A DNA stretch of 64,000 nucleotides from Bryobacterales bacterium (GTDB taxonomy: Bacteria > Acidobacteriota > Terriglobia > Bryobacterales > Bryobacteraceae). The notes beneath the pieces were generated by a model, which saw only the letters and a program-made list of their open reading frames with translations, was not told the origin of the DNA and ran no database searches. Position 1 is the stretch's first letter, and each line of letters opens with the position of its first letter. This document shows, piece after piece, positions 38,943 through 46,808 of this stretch. Made by a program: the position numbers and the translations under genes. The DNA lies in the NCBI GenBank assembly GCA_003170295.1, contig PNAJ01000142.1:1-64000 (forward strand), given 5' to 3'.

Positions 38943-39186
38943 GCGCCAGAAGGCGACCCTAGAGGGCGTTCGAAAGAGACAGAAGCGAGCGGACGCGGCT
39001 GTGATCGACTATTCCGATATTCCGGCGCTCACGGATAAGTAGCTCAGCCAGTTCCGGCGTCCTCCCAAGAAACTGGTGGCCGTGCGTCTGGATGCCGACG
39101 TATTCGAGTGGCTCCAGCAATACGGCGCCGGCTACTCCACGCGCATCAATAACGTTCTTCGGGTGGTGATGTCGCGGGCACGCTGA
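38857..39186 (+). pseudogene. BrnA-type antitoxin with an in-frame amber stop
   Basis: Opens at ATG 38857 (MAKKLSGSSQPGKLIRASAE) and reads to a TAG at 39040-39042 (61 residues). In the same frame the family continues without interruption: LSQFRRPPKKLVAVRLDADV, FEWLQQYGAGYSTRINNVLRVVMSRAR, stop at 39184-39186. BrnA needs this RHH half to bind DNA. A single CAG-to-TAG change would explain it. The toxin is also broken. Confidence 0.8.
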
Positions 39187-39207
39187 AATCTGGGATAATA
39201 ATCTTCG

Positions 39208-39789
39208 GTGTCCCGCTTCAAGGAGTTGGAGTCCCGGCTCGAAAGTACGGAACAGCAGCTCCGTCTTCTCCAAAAAATATCCCGGTTCATGGTCCGCGAT
39301 ATCGGGCTCGCCGAGTCGTTTCACGGAGTGGTCGAACTGGTGGTCGAGTTCATGGAGTGCGACTCCTGCCTGCTCTATCTACTCGAGCGCGACGAACTGG
39401 TGCTGTGCGCGTCGAATAATCCGCGTCCCGACACCATCGGAAAAGTGCGCCTTAAACTCGGAGAAGGCCTGACCGGATGGGTGGCGCGGGAGCGCCGTCT
39501 GCTCTCGATTTCCCGCGAAGCCTACCTCGATCCGCGATTCAAACTGTTCACCGACCTGCCGGAGGACACCTTCGATGCTTTTCTTTCCGCCCCGGTCATC
39601 GTGCGCAACCGCGTCGCCGGCGTCATCAACGTCCAGCACCGCCAACCGCATTTTCACACCGGCGGCGAAATGGAATTGTTGACTACCGTCGGAGAACAGG
39701 TGGGTTGTCTGGCCGCGCTCGCCGTCGTCGACACTTTGCGGTTACAATCGATGAGCGTCATGGACCTGGTGATGGCTCCTCGAGGATGA
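39208..39789 (+). CDS. GAF-domain protein
   Basis: 193 residues. Short coiled coil at the start (FKELESRLESTEQQLRLLQKI), then one GAF domain: VELVVEFMECDSCLLYLLERDELVLCAS, RLKLGEGLTGWVARERRLLSI and SAPVIVRNRVAGVINVQHRQP. No output domain, so it probably senses a ligand and acts through a partner. Its stop overlaps the next start (ATGA). Confidence 0.85.
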   Translation: MSRFKELESRLESTEQQLRLLQKISRFMVRDIGLAESFHGVVELVVEFMECDSCLLYLLERDELVLCASNNPRPDTIGKVRLKLGEGLTGWVARERRLLSISREAYLDPRFKLFTDLPEDTFDAFLSAPVIVRNRVAGVINVQHRQPHFHTGGEMELLTTVGEQVGCLAALAVVDTLRLQSMSVMDLVMAPRG

Positions 39790-40928
39790 TGAAAAAATTT
39801 CTTCTGTGCTGCGCATTGATCCTGCCGGCCACCGCACAAAAGTGGAAGATCCAATATTTCTACGATGAGCTGAAATCGGAGTTGGAGATCACCGATCTCG
39901 CGTTTCCCTCCGCCCAGCGTGGCATCGCGGTCGGCACTATTTACGAAAAGGGGAGCGGTCACGAGAAGTACACCGCGCTGGTCACGAGCGACGGCGGCCT
40001 GCACTGGTCGCTCGAGACCTTGAAGGAATATCCGCGCTCGATTTTCTTTCTGAACGATTCGATCGGCTGGATGGTCACCGATAAGGGTTTGTGGTTCACC
40101 GAGGAGTCCGGCCGGACCTGGAAGAAGCTGAGCGAGCAAATCAAACCAGACAAGAACCTGATGCCGCAGACGACCATCGGCCTGCTGCTGCGGGTATGGT
40201 TTCTCGATGCGAAGCACGGTTTCGGCGTGGGCCTGCAAAAGACCATCGTTGAGACCACGGACGGCGGACGCACCTGGAACCCGGTCGAAGCCGCCGCGAA
40301 ACCTGCCGGCAATCCGGCCTACACCGCGTACACCCACATCGTGTTCGCCAACGCGAGGCGAGGCGTGATTGCCGGTGGTTCCCAACCTCCGCGGCGCGAA
40401 GAAGGCATGCGCGGCTCGCTGCCTGCATGGATGGACCCGGAGCGCGCATCGAAACGGAAGCAGGTCCCGACGCTTACGTTACTCGCCCAGACCAGCGACG
40501 GCGGCGCCACCTGGGACCCGACCACCGCTCCGCTGTTCGGAACGATTACCAGCTTACGGTTCACGGGAACGGATGGGTTGATGGTCATGGGGTTCAGCGA
40601 ATCGTTCCAGTGGCCGTCGGACGTGTACCGCCTCGCGAACAAGGATACAGGCCGCGTGTTTCGCGAAAAAACTCCGCGCGTGATGGACGCCGCGCTCTAT
40701 CCCGGCCCGCACATTTATCTCGCAGGAGTCGAGCCAACCGGGAAAATGAACACCGCCACGATTCCCGGCAAGGTCAAGATTCTCGAAAGCAGCGACTTCA
40801 AGACCTGGACCGAAATGCCGGTCGATTATAAGGCTGCGGCCAGGTCCGTGATCATTGCCGGACCCGATCGGGACCACGTTTGGGTGGCCACCGATACCGG
40901 GATGATCCTGACGCTCGCGCGGCCGTAA
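39786..40928 (+). CDS. Exported Ycf48/BNR-like beta-propeller protein
   Basis: 380 residues from ATG 39786. Signal peptide MMKKFLLCCALILPATAQ, then repeated blade motifs of the type SDGGxHW: VTSDGGLHWSLETL, FTEESGRTWKKLSEQ, ETTDGGRTWNPVEA, QTSDGGATWDPTT. Asp-box/Ycf48-like propellers are structural or assembly factors. Coupled to the GAF gene by a four-base overlap, an odd pairing of a cytoplasmic sensor with an exported protein. Confidence 0.82.
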   Translation: MMKKFLLCCALILPATAQKWKIQYFYDELKSELEITDLAFPSAQRGIAVGTIYEKGSGHEKYTALVTSDGGLHWSLETLKEYPRSIFFLNDSIGWMVTDKGLWFTEESGRTWKKLSEQIKPDKNLMPQTTIGLLLRVWFLDAKHGFGVGLQKTIVETTDGGRTWNPVEAAAKPAGNPAYTAYTHIVFANARRGVIAGGSQPPRREEGMRGSLPAWMDPERASKRKQVPTLTLLAQTSDGGATWDPTTAPLFGTITSLRFTGTDGLMVMGFSESFQWPSDVYRLANKDTGRVFREKTPRVMDAALYPGPHIYLAGVEPTGKMNTATIPGKVKILESSDFKTWTEMPVDYKAAARSVIIAGPDRDHVWVATDTGMILTLARP

Positions 40929-40930
40929 AT

Positions 40931-41884
40931 CTATTCGGGTGGCCCGTAGAGAATCAATTGAATGGGGCGCTCCACCGGAGTCGGGCTGCCGTTGCTCTTA
41001 TTCGCCGCCGCCAGCAACGATTCGGGGCTGAGGCTGAATAGCACCAGGGCCTGAATGTTGGCGGTCGGCCCGCCGCCCGACTGGAGCTTCTTTATCTCGT
41101 CGTTAATCAGGCTCCCCTTCGCAGTCACGAGGCGGACTGGGACGCTGTCGACCTCGCCGTCCATGCGGAAACTGCCTCCCGCGTCCGCCCTGATCGAATT
41201 CGGGTCGATCGCCAGATCGAGCACCGTGAAGTTTCCGATTGTACCTGCGCTGAAACTGATATCCGCGAACTTGCCGTTGGTGGTTACCGTAACGGCCAGC
41301 TGTTGAACGATCTTGAGTGCGGTCGATTCGGACAGACCGCCCTGAAAACCACCCGCGAAAATGTTCGGCGCGAAGTCGAACGTGCCGCTGGCGGAGACCA
41401 GTTCGGTGAGCGGATGCAGCTCCACAGCGTGGTTGGGATTGGAAGCGCCGCCGCCGATCAGATGCTCCGGCCAGATGCGCGGAACCCCCGAAGCGGTGAC
41501 CGAAGTACCGGTGATTTTATCCCCAAAATCGGTCCAGTCCTTATTATTCTGTGGGGTATTGGGCAGCAAAGGTTGCACGCACGCGTTCATCGGCTCGAGA
41601 ACCAGGCCATCGGGATCGCCCGCAAAACTAATAGTGTGCGCGCCAAGGTGCATCTCACAATCGCTGGCAACCGGATGGACAGCGGAGTGGCCTTCAATAT
41701 GGACCGAATCGAGCGTCACCACCACCGCCTGCGACCAATCCTGCAGACTGCTGAGCGGGATCGTGAACTGTTTGGCGCCGGCTGTTTTTGCGATGGCCGG
41801 CGCCGGCGCCGCGGGAGTCCGAACGGCCTCGTTGATAAGGCCGATGGCAAGTGGGAGAACGGCAAGTGCATGCATCGGTTTCAT
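40931..41884 (-). CDS. Hypothetical protein of a three-gene membrane cassette
   Basis: 317 residues with a hydrophobic N-terminus (MHALAVLPLAIGLINEAV), so probably exported or membrane-anchored. The rest is beta-rich: FTIPLSSLQDWSQAVVVTLDSVHIEGH, two cysteines in ASDCEMHLG and MNACVQPL, and a C-terminal ALVLFSLSPESLLAAANKSNG. No domain recognised. Third gene of the operon with the two membrane proteins at 41901-42893; 16 bases separate it from the second. Confidence 0.7.
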   Translation of the reverse strand: MKPMHALAVLPLAIGLINEAVRTPAAPAPAIAKTAGAKQFTIPLSSLQDWSQAVVVTLDSVHIEGHSAVHPVASDCEMHLGAHTISFAGDPDGLVLEPMNACVQPLLPNTPQNNKDWTDFGDKITGTSVTASGVPRIWPEHLIGGGASNPNHAVELHPLTELVSASGTFDFAPNIFAGGFQGGLSESTALKIVQQLAVTVTTNGKFADISFSAGTIGNFTVLDLAIDPNSIRADAGGSFRMDGEVDSVPVRLVTAKGSLINDEIKKLQSGGGPTANIQALVLFSLSPESLLAAANKSNGSPTPVERPIQLILYGPPE

Positions 41885-41900
41885 AAGAAATCCGCGGGGC

Positions 41901-42536
41901 TCAGGCGAGCGTGATCTTCACTACGGCGTCCTCAAATCCAGGCGAGGTCACGCGGAGAGTGACCGTTTTCTCCATGGCTGAGACCGGACCGGAGGGCGGA
42001 TTATATCGAACCCGGTCTGGAGGGAGCGGTGTCAACGAACCGAGTGCGGGCGCCTCCAGAGACCACTGAAGAGGCGGCGCCGGAGCTCCTGGCGCCGCAT
42101 TGGCCGCGGCGGCGGTGAACACCTGCGTATCCGCCGGAGTGGCTTGCGCGAAAGTTGCTGGCGTAACAACCAGCGCCGGGACCGCTTTTTTAAGACCGGC
42201 CGGATCCGAAAACTGGATTCCCTTGCTCACCAGGTACGAAGTGCCGCTGATGCCGAGCAGAGTGAGAATCTGATCGGGGATGGTCGCAGGAAACGCGGGT
42301 CCATGAGGACCGCCGATGATCACCAGGAAAAGGCTCATTGCGATGACCACGGTGAAGATCAGAAGCTGGAGCCGGGACATGCTCGCGTCTCCGTTCGGCT
42401 CCGAGATCAGCATGTTGATGTTAATCTTCTCCTGCCAGATTCGCCATATAATGATCAGGCCAACCAGGCCGACAAAGCCGACAATAACGTATCCAGCGGC
42501 GAGCGCTAAGCTCTGTCCAACAGGGGGAGTGGGCAT
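41901..42536 (-). CDS. Membrane protein of the three-gene cassette, larger paralogue
   Basis: 211 residues. Three hydrophobic segments: LAAGYVIVGFVGLVGLIIIW, LLIFTVVIAMSLFLVIIGG and one around TLLGISGTSYLVSKG, then an Ala/Pro linker and a small beta domain (TVTLRVTSPGFEDAVVKITL) that looks Ig-like. The middle part (SRLQLLIFTVV then LTLLGISGTSYLVSKG) is similar to the smaller protein encoded immediately before it. Its ATG follows that gene's stop directly (TAAATG). Function unknown. Confidence 0.75.
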   Translation of the reverse strand: MPTPPVGQSLALAAGYVIVGFVGLVGLIIIWRIWQEKININMLISEPNGDASMSRLQLLIFTVVIAMSLFLVIIGGPHGPAFPATIPDQILTLLGISGTSYLVSKGIQFSDPAGLKKAVPALVVTPATFAQATPADTQVFTAAAANAAPGAPAPPLQWSLEAPALGSLTPLPPDRVRYNPPSGPVSAMEKTVTLRVTSPGFEDAVVKITLA

Positions 42537-42893
42537 TTATGTTTTCTCCTTTTTCGGGGTGGTCACCGATTGGAAGGCGGCCCAACCCTTGCCGCCGAGA
42601 TAAAGAGCATTACTCAATCCGAGCAATTCGAGCGATCCGTTCGGCAGCGTGGGCATTTGACCCGTCACCGTATGAACCGCATTCAGAAGGTATTGGAAAG
42701 CAATCCATAGGGTCGCGAGCAGCAATTGCACCCGCTCCGGACTGAAGTACGGAACGCCATCGCGCCGCCCGTACAACAGATGGTTCAAGTTGATCCCGCC
42801 CGTGAGGAATCTCAGCGCAATCGTCACCGCGAGACCGCCCACGATGAGAATTACTTCCCATTTAGCGAGCCAGATTAGCAAAGAATAAGACAA
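42537..42893 (-). CDS. Membrane protein of the three-gene cassette, smaller paralogue
   Basis: 118 residues with three hydrophobic segments: EVILIVGGLAVTIALRFL, VQLLLATLWIAFQYLLNAV and LELLGLSNALYLGGKGW. The pattern R-x-Q-L-L, hydrophobic helix, P-x-x-P/N, L-x-L-L-G-x-S, Y-L-x-x-K-G is shared with the next gene, so the two are paralogues and may form a complex. First gene of the operon; it diverges from the candidate RNA gene at 43214. Confidence 0.75.
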   Translation of the reverse strand: MSYSLLIWLAKWEVILIVGGLAVTIALRFLTGGINLNHLLYGRRDGVPYFSPERVQLLLATLWIAFQYLLNAVHTVTGQMPTLPNGSLELLGLSNALYLGGKGWAAFQSVTTPKKEKT

Positions 42894-43180
42894 CGAATCC
42901 TCCGCCAGTCGCCGGGAAAATCAACTGTTTATCTGAATATCTCGATAAGGCTACTGCATTTTTAAACGAAATACAATAGTTAATGGCGGAGTATTTTCCA
43001 TTCCCGGTGCGGGAACTGACTTCCCACTGCTTCCGCTATGCCTCCACCCAAGCTTGAATACAAAACAGATTCGCTCAGCGCTGTTTTATCCACAATTGAT
43101 CCACGGGCCGGCCCTCACAACTAGTTGATTACAAAGCAAATATTTCTTGATGGAAACGCCCGCGCCGAATCGCTTTTTAC
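42894..43180. other. Divergent intergenic region with two hairpins
   Basis: AT-richer than its surroundings. Holds a perfect palindrome TTCCCG-GTG-CGGGAA at 43001-43015 and a nested hairpin at 43062-43087 (AAAACAG, CGC-TCA-GCG, CTGTTTT) that could end transcription from either side. No gene seen. Confidence 0.45.
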
Positions 43181-43209
43181 TTGACTGTAACTGAGTCTCG
43201 GCGCATTAT
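43181..43209 (+). promoter_or_regulatory. Sigma70-like promoter of the candidate RNA
   Basis: TTGACT (43181-43186), 17-base spacer, CATTAT (43204-43209). The -35 box matches five of six and the -10 box four of six consensus bases at the ideal spacing. Predicted transcription start about 43214-43217, exactly where the RNA's closing helix begins. Confidence 0.6.
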
Positions 43210-43213
43210 GACT

Positions 43214-43830
43214 ATGGTTCCAAGAGGTTCGAAGGACAGCGAGCCTGGCGGGAAGTAGCGGATCTGGAACGATGATCCGGAGCGCATGGGGTAAGTAATT
43301 ATTCAAGCGCGACGGGGAGCGAAGGAAGATCGGGCGACTCGCGAGGGCAAGCCTTAATGTTTGGAATCGGGCTGGGCGCTACGATCCGAAGGGATTGAAA
43401 AATCCCGACGGGGAGCGGAGGCCTGACAACAGGCGTTGAGTTCCGAGATCGGACTTAGCAACGGGTTGCGAGCGGTGATCGTACCCCAGGCGGCAATAAA
43501 AAAGCCAAACGGGGACGGGAGTTCAAGACCGAACGGGCTGAGAAAAGTTTCGGAATCGTTTCGAAGATGCAAGGCCAGGAACGTTGACCCGGCCGCGGAG
43601 GTTTGCCGCAAGGCAGATCGTCGCTGACGGAGAGCGAAAGGCCGTATCGAGAAGCGGGTTTCTACCGGAACGGGACAGCGGACGCGCACCGAAGCATCGA
43701 TCCGAGGCCGGATAAAACCAGCCGTGGGGAGCTAAGGGGCCTAACGTCACGCCGTTTCCGGATGCCATGTTCTAGTCGTGCATGCCGACTGGAGAACGAG
43801 TTGACTAACGGGTCACTTGGAACCATTTTT
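43214..43830 (+). ncRNA. Candidate large structured non-coding RNA (~615 nt)
   Basis: No acceptable protein in six frames. The first 11 bases (ATGGTTCCAAG, 43214-43224) are exactly complementary to 43816-43826, which run into TTTTT (43826-43830), so ends pair and a T-tract follows. Hairpins inside: CGGATC/GATCCG (43259-43279), GGGATT-GAAA-AATCCC (43391-43406), GCCTG-ACAA-CAGGC (43421-43434), a bulged stem at 43435-43462, GGGT...ACCC (43463-43486), TGCC-GCAA-GGCA (43604-43615), GTTTC-TACC-GGAAC (43658-43671), ATCCG-AGGC-CGGAT (43700-43713) and GTTCTAGTCG with CGACTggAGAAC (43769-43797). Two loops are GNRA tetraloops. CGACGGGGAGCG occurs twice (43310, 43406). Loops are purine-rich on this strand. 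I cannot assign it to a family. Confidence 0.6.
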
Positions 43831-43906
43831 CGTTCACTTGACCCACCTGCCGCGCAACTCCTCCATCTTTCACGAACTTGACCATGCGTAAATTCTGCTG
43901 CGGCAA

Positions 43907-44296
43907 CTAAGGTAGCGACTGCTTGGCCTGCTCTTCGGCGTCGGGAGCATCCCCCGCGCGCCAACTATGCTTTTCCTTGCACGGACGGAAACTGGCGAAA
44001 TTGCAGCGGCACGCGGGACAGCGGTAAGGGGTAGCTCCGCAACGAAGCATGAAAACGGTCCAGCGAGGCGGATGATAGTACTGCTCGCTCCATGTTGTAA
44101 GTTCCTGGCGATAGCACCGCGGACACCGGGCGTACTTCCAGGCTCCCGCCGCCCACACGCTGGTCTTCCAACGATTGCGGCAACGGCGGCACCGCAGCGG
44201 GTAGATTCCGAACAGCGCGCGAACTTCCTCCCCAAAACTCTGCTTGTGCGAGACCCGAACATCGCGTGTGCCACATTTGGGACAAGAGAGTTGCAT
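43907..44296 (-). CDS. Small zinc-ribbon protein
   Basis: 129 residues with four zinc-knuckle pairs: CPKCGTRDVRV near the start, LRCRRCRNRW, CPRCYRQEL and YRCPACRCNFASF, which suggests two zinc ribbons (each made from two knuckles). Hydrophobic content is low in most of it, with one short non-polar piece (WTVFMLRCG). It could bind nucleic acid or be a membrane-associated ribbon protein. It converges on the candidate RNA, 77 bases from its end. No function assigned. Confidence 0.75.
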   Translation of the reverse strand: MQLSCPKCGTRDVRVSHKQSFGEEVRALFGIYPLRCRRCRNRWKTSVWAAGAWKYARCPRCYRQELTTWSEQYYHPPRWTVFMLRCGATPYRCPACRCNFASFRPCKEKHSWRAGDAPDAEEQAKQSLP

Positions 44297-44364
44297 TAAT
44301 CGCAGACCGCCAAACGACTACCTTGTTAGAAGTATAAACCGAATCACTCAAATCCAACTAGTCC

Positions 44365-45234
44365 TCATAGGACTTTTTCAATCTCACGCACCCGGGCCGC
44401 CACGTACGCGCTGGTATACGCCGAAAACGCCTGCTGTAACCGGTCGCGTACCCGGCGCCCGTGCTGGATCTTCAAACCTTCCACCGACGCGACTGGCATC
44501 AGATCCCTCGTCGTCGACGTGATGAATACTTCATCGGCAGATTCCAGGTCGGATGGTAGGAGTATTTTTTCCGATGCAGTAAGCCCTTGGACCTCAATCT
44601 CTTTGAGCAGCAACGCTCGGGTAATGCCCGGCAGGCATCCGGAGGAAAGCGGCGGCGTCCATGCGTGACCGTCCTTTACAATGAAGATGTTCGCCGAATT
44701 GCACTCAGCCACCTCCCCGCGTTCATTGAGCAGCACCACCTCGTCGAAGCCCTGTTCATGAGCGCGCTCATACCGCGTCAGATTCTCCGACCAGGAAAGG
44801 TATTTCGTCCCCGCAAATTCGCTAGCCGCATGTCGCGCGTTCGGTACGATGCCGAGTTTCACCGCGTCGCCCCAATCGTTCAGCGGAGCCGTAAACGCGA
44901 TGGTATCGAAAGCTCGCTCCGCCGGCCCTTCCCACATGCCTCCGCGATTGCGGACAATCATAACCCGCAAGGTCGAATTCGAGGCATGATTTGCGTCGAT
45001 CAATCGATAAAGCCGTTCTTCGAGCCACTTCGCGTTGTCAGGAAACGGCACCCGCATCCGCGCCGCATCGCGCTCCATCCGCGCCCAATGCCGCTCCCAG
45101 CAAAACATCACGCCATCCTTGACGCGAATGGTAGAGAACACACCCCATCCGTTCATCAAGCCGACCTGTCCCGGCGAAACGATACGGTCCCCTGTGTCGC
45201 GAATGTCGTCGTTGTGAAGCAGGAAGCGGTGCAT
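44365..45234 (-). CDS. PLP-dependent class IV aminotransferase
   Basis: 289 residues of the branched-chain aminotransferase / D-amino-acid transaminase / aminodeoxychorismate lyase family. Family blocks: GQVGLMNGWGVFSTIRVKDG, the PLP-lysine in GTKYLSW, EVAECNSANIFIVKDG (E-x-x-x-x-N) and SSGCLPGITRALLL. IlvE, DAAT and PabC activities cannot be separated by eye. Stands in its own unit, three bases before a small HTH-like gene. Confidence 0.85.
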   Translation of the reverse strand: MHRFLLHNDDIRDTGDRIVSPGQVGLMNGWGVFSTIRVKDGVMFCWERHWARMERDAARMRVPFPDNAKWLEERLYRLIDANHASNSTLRVMIVRNRGGMWEGPAERAFDTIAFTAPLNDWGDAVKLGIVPNARHAASEFAGTKYLSWSENLTRYERAHEQGFDEVVLLNERGEVAECNSANIFIVKDGHAWTPPLSSGCLPGITRALLLKEIEVQGLTASEKILLPSDLESADEVFITSTTRDLMPVASVEGLKIQHGRRVRDRLQQAFSAYTSAYVAARVREIEKVL

Positions 45235-45237
45235 GAT

Positions 45238-45468
45238 TTATTTTACGCGCTGTGCAAGAGCACGTCGAACAGCGGTTGGATTCCGGCGAGCGAACTCGCC
45301 TTGTCCGAGACCGCTTCGCTCGCGGATCGCCCGAACGTCGATAGGGTCGGGAACGTCGTAGTGGTAAACCCACAATTTCCGGTTGCCTTCGAGGTATTCC
45401 CGGAACTCGGTGAGTCCCTTCAGGATGCTGCGTCCACGCGCGGTTTGCAACTTCGCTTTCTTCGCCAT
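45238..45468 (-). CDS. HTH-type antitoxin with its recognition helix deleted
   Basis: 76 residues. The start (ARGRSILKGLTEFREYLEG) and VPDPIDVRAIRERSGLGQGEFARR match HigA/NadS-type antitoxins, but the expected NPRTLQDWEQGR-like turn and recognition helix is missing: GQGEFAR runs straight into RNPTAVRRALAQ, the normal C-terminus. About 30 residues are lost in frame, so it should no longer bind DNA. No toxin gene adjoins. Best read as a degenerate remnant. Confidence 0.65.
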   Translation of the reverse strand: MAKKAKLQTARGRSILKGLTEFREYLEGNRKLWVYHYDVPDPIDVRAIRERSGLGQGEFARRNPTAVRRALAQRVK

Positions 45469-45512
45469 AGTCCAAATTCATCATACCCGCCCATGGCGAA
45501 CCAGTACTCTAG

Positions 45513-45535
45513 CGAGCCGCGACCGCAGGAAGCGG
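45513..45535 (+). repeat. REP-like palindromic repeat, copy 2
   Basis: Begins CGAGCCGCGACC and ends GCAGGAAGCGG; one mismatch in the right arm compared with the copies around the transposase. Lies between two divergent small genes. Confidence 0.7.
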
Positions 45536-45554
45536 AGCTTAGTAGGATTGTAGA

Positions 45555-45821
45555 ATGCGCGGAATGGAAGTTCACCTCAACGGAAACAAACAGTGTACAG
45601 CCGGCATCGGCATCGACGGTGTTCTCAGTACGATCATAAACGTCGTTGGACGAGCGGAGGTCTACTACGAAATGGGATCCGCGTTGGCGGCATCGAAATT
45701 TCTAATTTGGGCAAAGAGCGAGCTTCGCGTCGGAGATGAAATCACGATCCGGATCGTTGAGCGCGAAGCGTTCGATTCGCCCATCGAACGAAAAACGGAG
45801 GCCGAAGCTTTAGGGAATTAG
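45555..45821 (+). CDS. Hypothetical small protein
   Basis: 88 residues (or 85 from ATG 45564): MEVHLNGNKQCTAGIGIDG, then a stretch LIWAKSELRVGDEITIRIVE that looks beta-structured. No domain recognised. It converges on the ABC binding-protein gene with 12 bases of 3' overlap. Likely real by codon use, but unproven. Confidence 0.5.
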   Translation: MRGMEVHLNGNKQCTAGIGIDGVLSTIINVVGRAEVYYEMGSALAASKFLIWAKSELRVGDEITIRIVEREAFDSPIERKTEAEALGN

Positions 45822-46778
45822 TTCGTTGGTGTACGTCTTCCCCAAATCGATCTTCGTATTTCGCACCGCCTCCACCGAAACGCTCATCACTTTCTGAACC
45901 GCCTCGACAGCCTCAGCCGTAAATTTCCCGTCGGCCGACAACATCCCTTGCGCCGTCCGCAATACCTCAACATCCGTCTGCACATCCTCCGTGCGAAACG
46001 ACGCCGGCATCTTCGCGCGAATCTCCTCCGTTGTGTGCGAGCGCATCCAGGAAAGCGTCCGGGTGATCGCGAGCGCAAGCTCCTTCGCCGTCTCCCGATT
46101 CTTCTCGACCCACTCCGCCTTCGAATAAAGGACTGCCGACGGATAGCTCTCGACTCCGAACACGGCGCGCACTCCCTCCGCCGTTCGCGTATCGGCGAGA
46201 ATATGCAGCCCTGGCATCTGTTTGCGCACGATGGCGAGCGCCGGGTCCGTCATGATCGCCGCGTCAACCTTATTATGTGTAACCGCTCCCACCGCGGTCG
46301 CGCTCATGCCGATCGACGCGTTGCTCACGTCCTCCGGCTTCAGGCCATGCGCCACCAGAACATAGTTGAGGAACATGTGCGTCGAGGAGCCGGGCGCGGA
46401 AACACCGACCGTCTTTCCCTTCAGATCCTCAATGCGGCCGATGGTGGGCGACACCAGAACCAGCCCGGGGTAGCGCAGCATCGCGACAAAGGCCCGCAAA
46501 TCCTTGCCCTGGGCGGCCATCTGAATGGTGTGGTCGTAAAATCCGCAGACCACGTCCGTGCTTCCGCCCATCAGCGCTTCGAGCGACTTCGCTCCACCCG
46601 GAAAATCGAGCAGTGTGACATCGAGCCCCGCTTCCTTATAGAAGCCAAGCTCTTGGGCGAGGGTCGCCGGCAGATAAATCAGCTGGGCCTGCCCGCCGAT
46701 CGCGATCCGCACTCCCGCTTCTTTGCGGCCGCTGCATCCGGCGAGCAACAGAAAGCAGAGAACGATTCGCGTAAGCAC
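45810..46778 (-). CDS. ABC transporter substrate-binding lipoprotein (NitT/TauT/SsuA type)
   Basis: 322 residues. Lipobox LLAGC (MLTRIVLCFLLLAGCSGRK). The mature protein shows the NMT1/SsuA-like pattern: IAIGGQAQLIYLPATLAQELGFYKEAGLDVTLLDFPGG, ALMGGSTDVVCGFYDHT and GKTVGVSAPGSSTHMFLNYVL. Would bind nitrate, sulfonates or a thiamine precursor. No permease or ATPase genes lie next to it, so it must use components encoded elsewhere. Confidence 0.85.
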   Translation of the reverse strand: MLTRIVLCFLLLAGCSGRKEAGVRIAIGGQAQLIYLPATLAQELGFYKEAGLDVTLLDFPGGAKSLEALMGGSTDVVCGFYDHTIQMAAQGKDLRAFVAMLRYPGLVLVSPTIGRIEDLKGKTVGVSAPGSSTHMFLNYVLVAHGLKPEDVSNASIGMSATAVGAVTHNKVDAAIMTDPALAIVRKQMPGLHILADTRTAEGVRAVFGVESYPSAVLYSKAEWVEKNRETAKELALAITRTLSWMRSHTTEEIRAKMPASFRTEDVQTDVEVLRTAQGMLSADGKFTAEAVEAVQKVMSVSVEAVRNTKIDLGKTYTNELIP

Positions 46779-46808
46779 TTTTCGATACTATACAACCTTA
46801 ATAAGAAG

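Noticed and set aside
43354-43689. A 111-residue minus-strand frame, and a 92-residue + frame at 43603-43881, in the gene-free stretch
   Set aside because: Translations are Arg/Ser/Pro-rich without known motifs or ribosome sites, and the DNA shows RNA-like hairpins instead.
43214-43830. Group I or II intron, RNase P RNA, tmRNA or rRNA fragment
   Set aside because: I find no domain V, no reverse transcriptase or endonuclease gene, and none of the conserved RNase P or tmRNA sequences.
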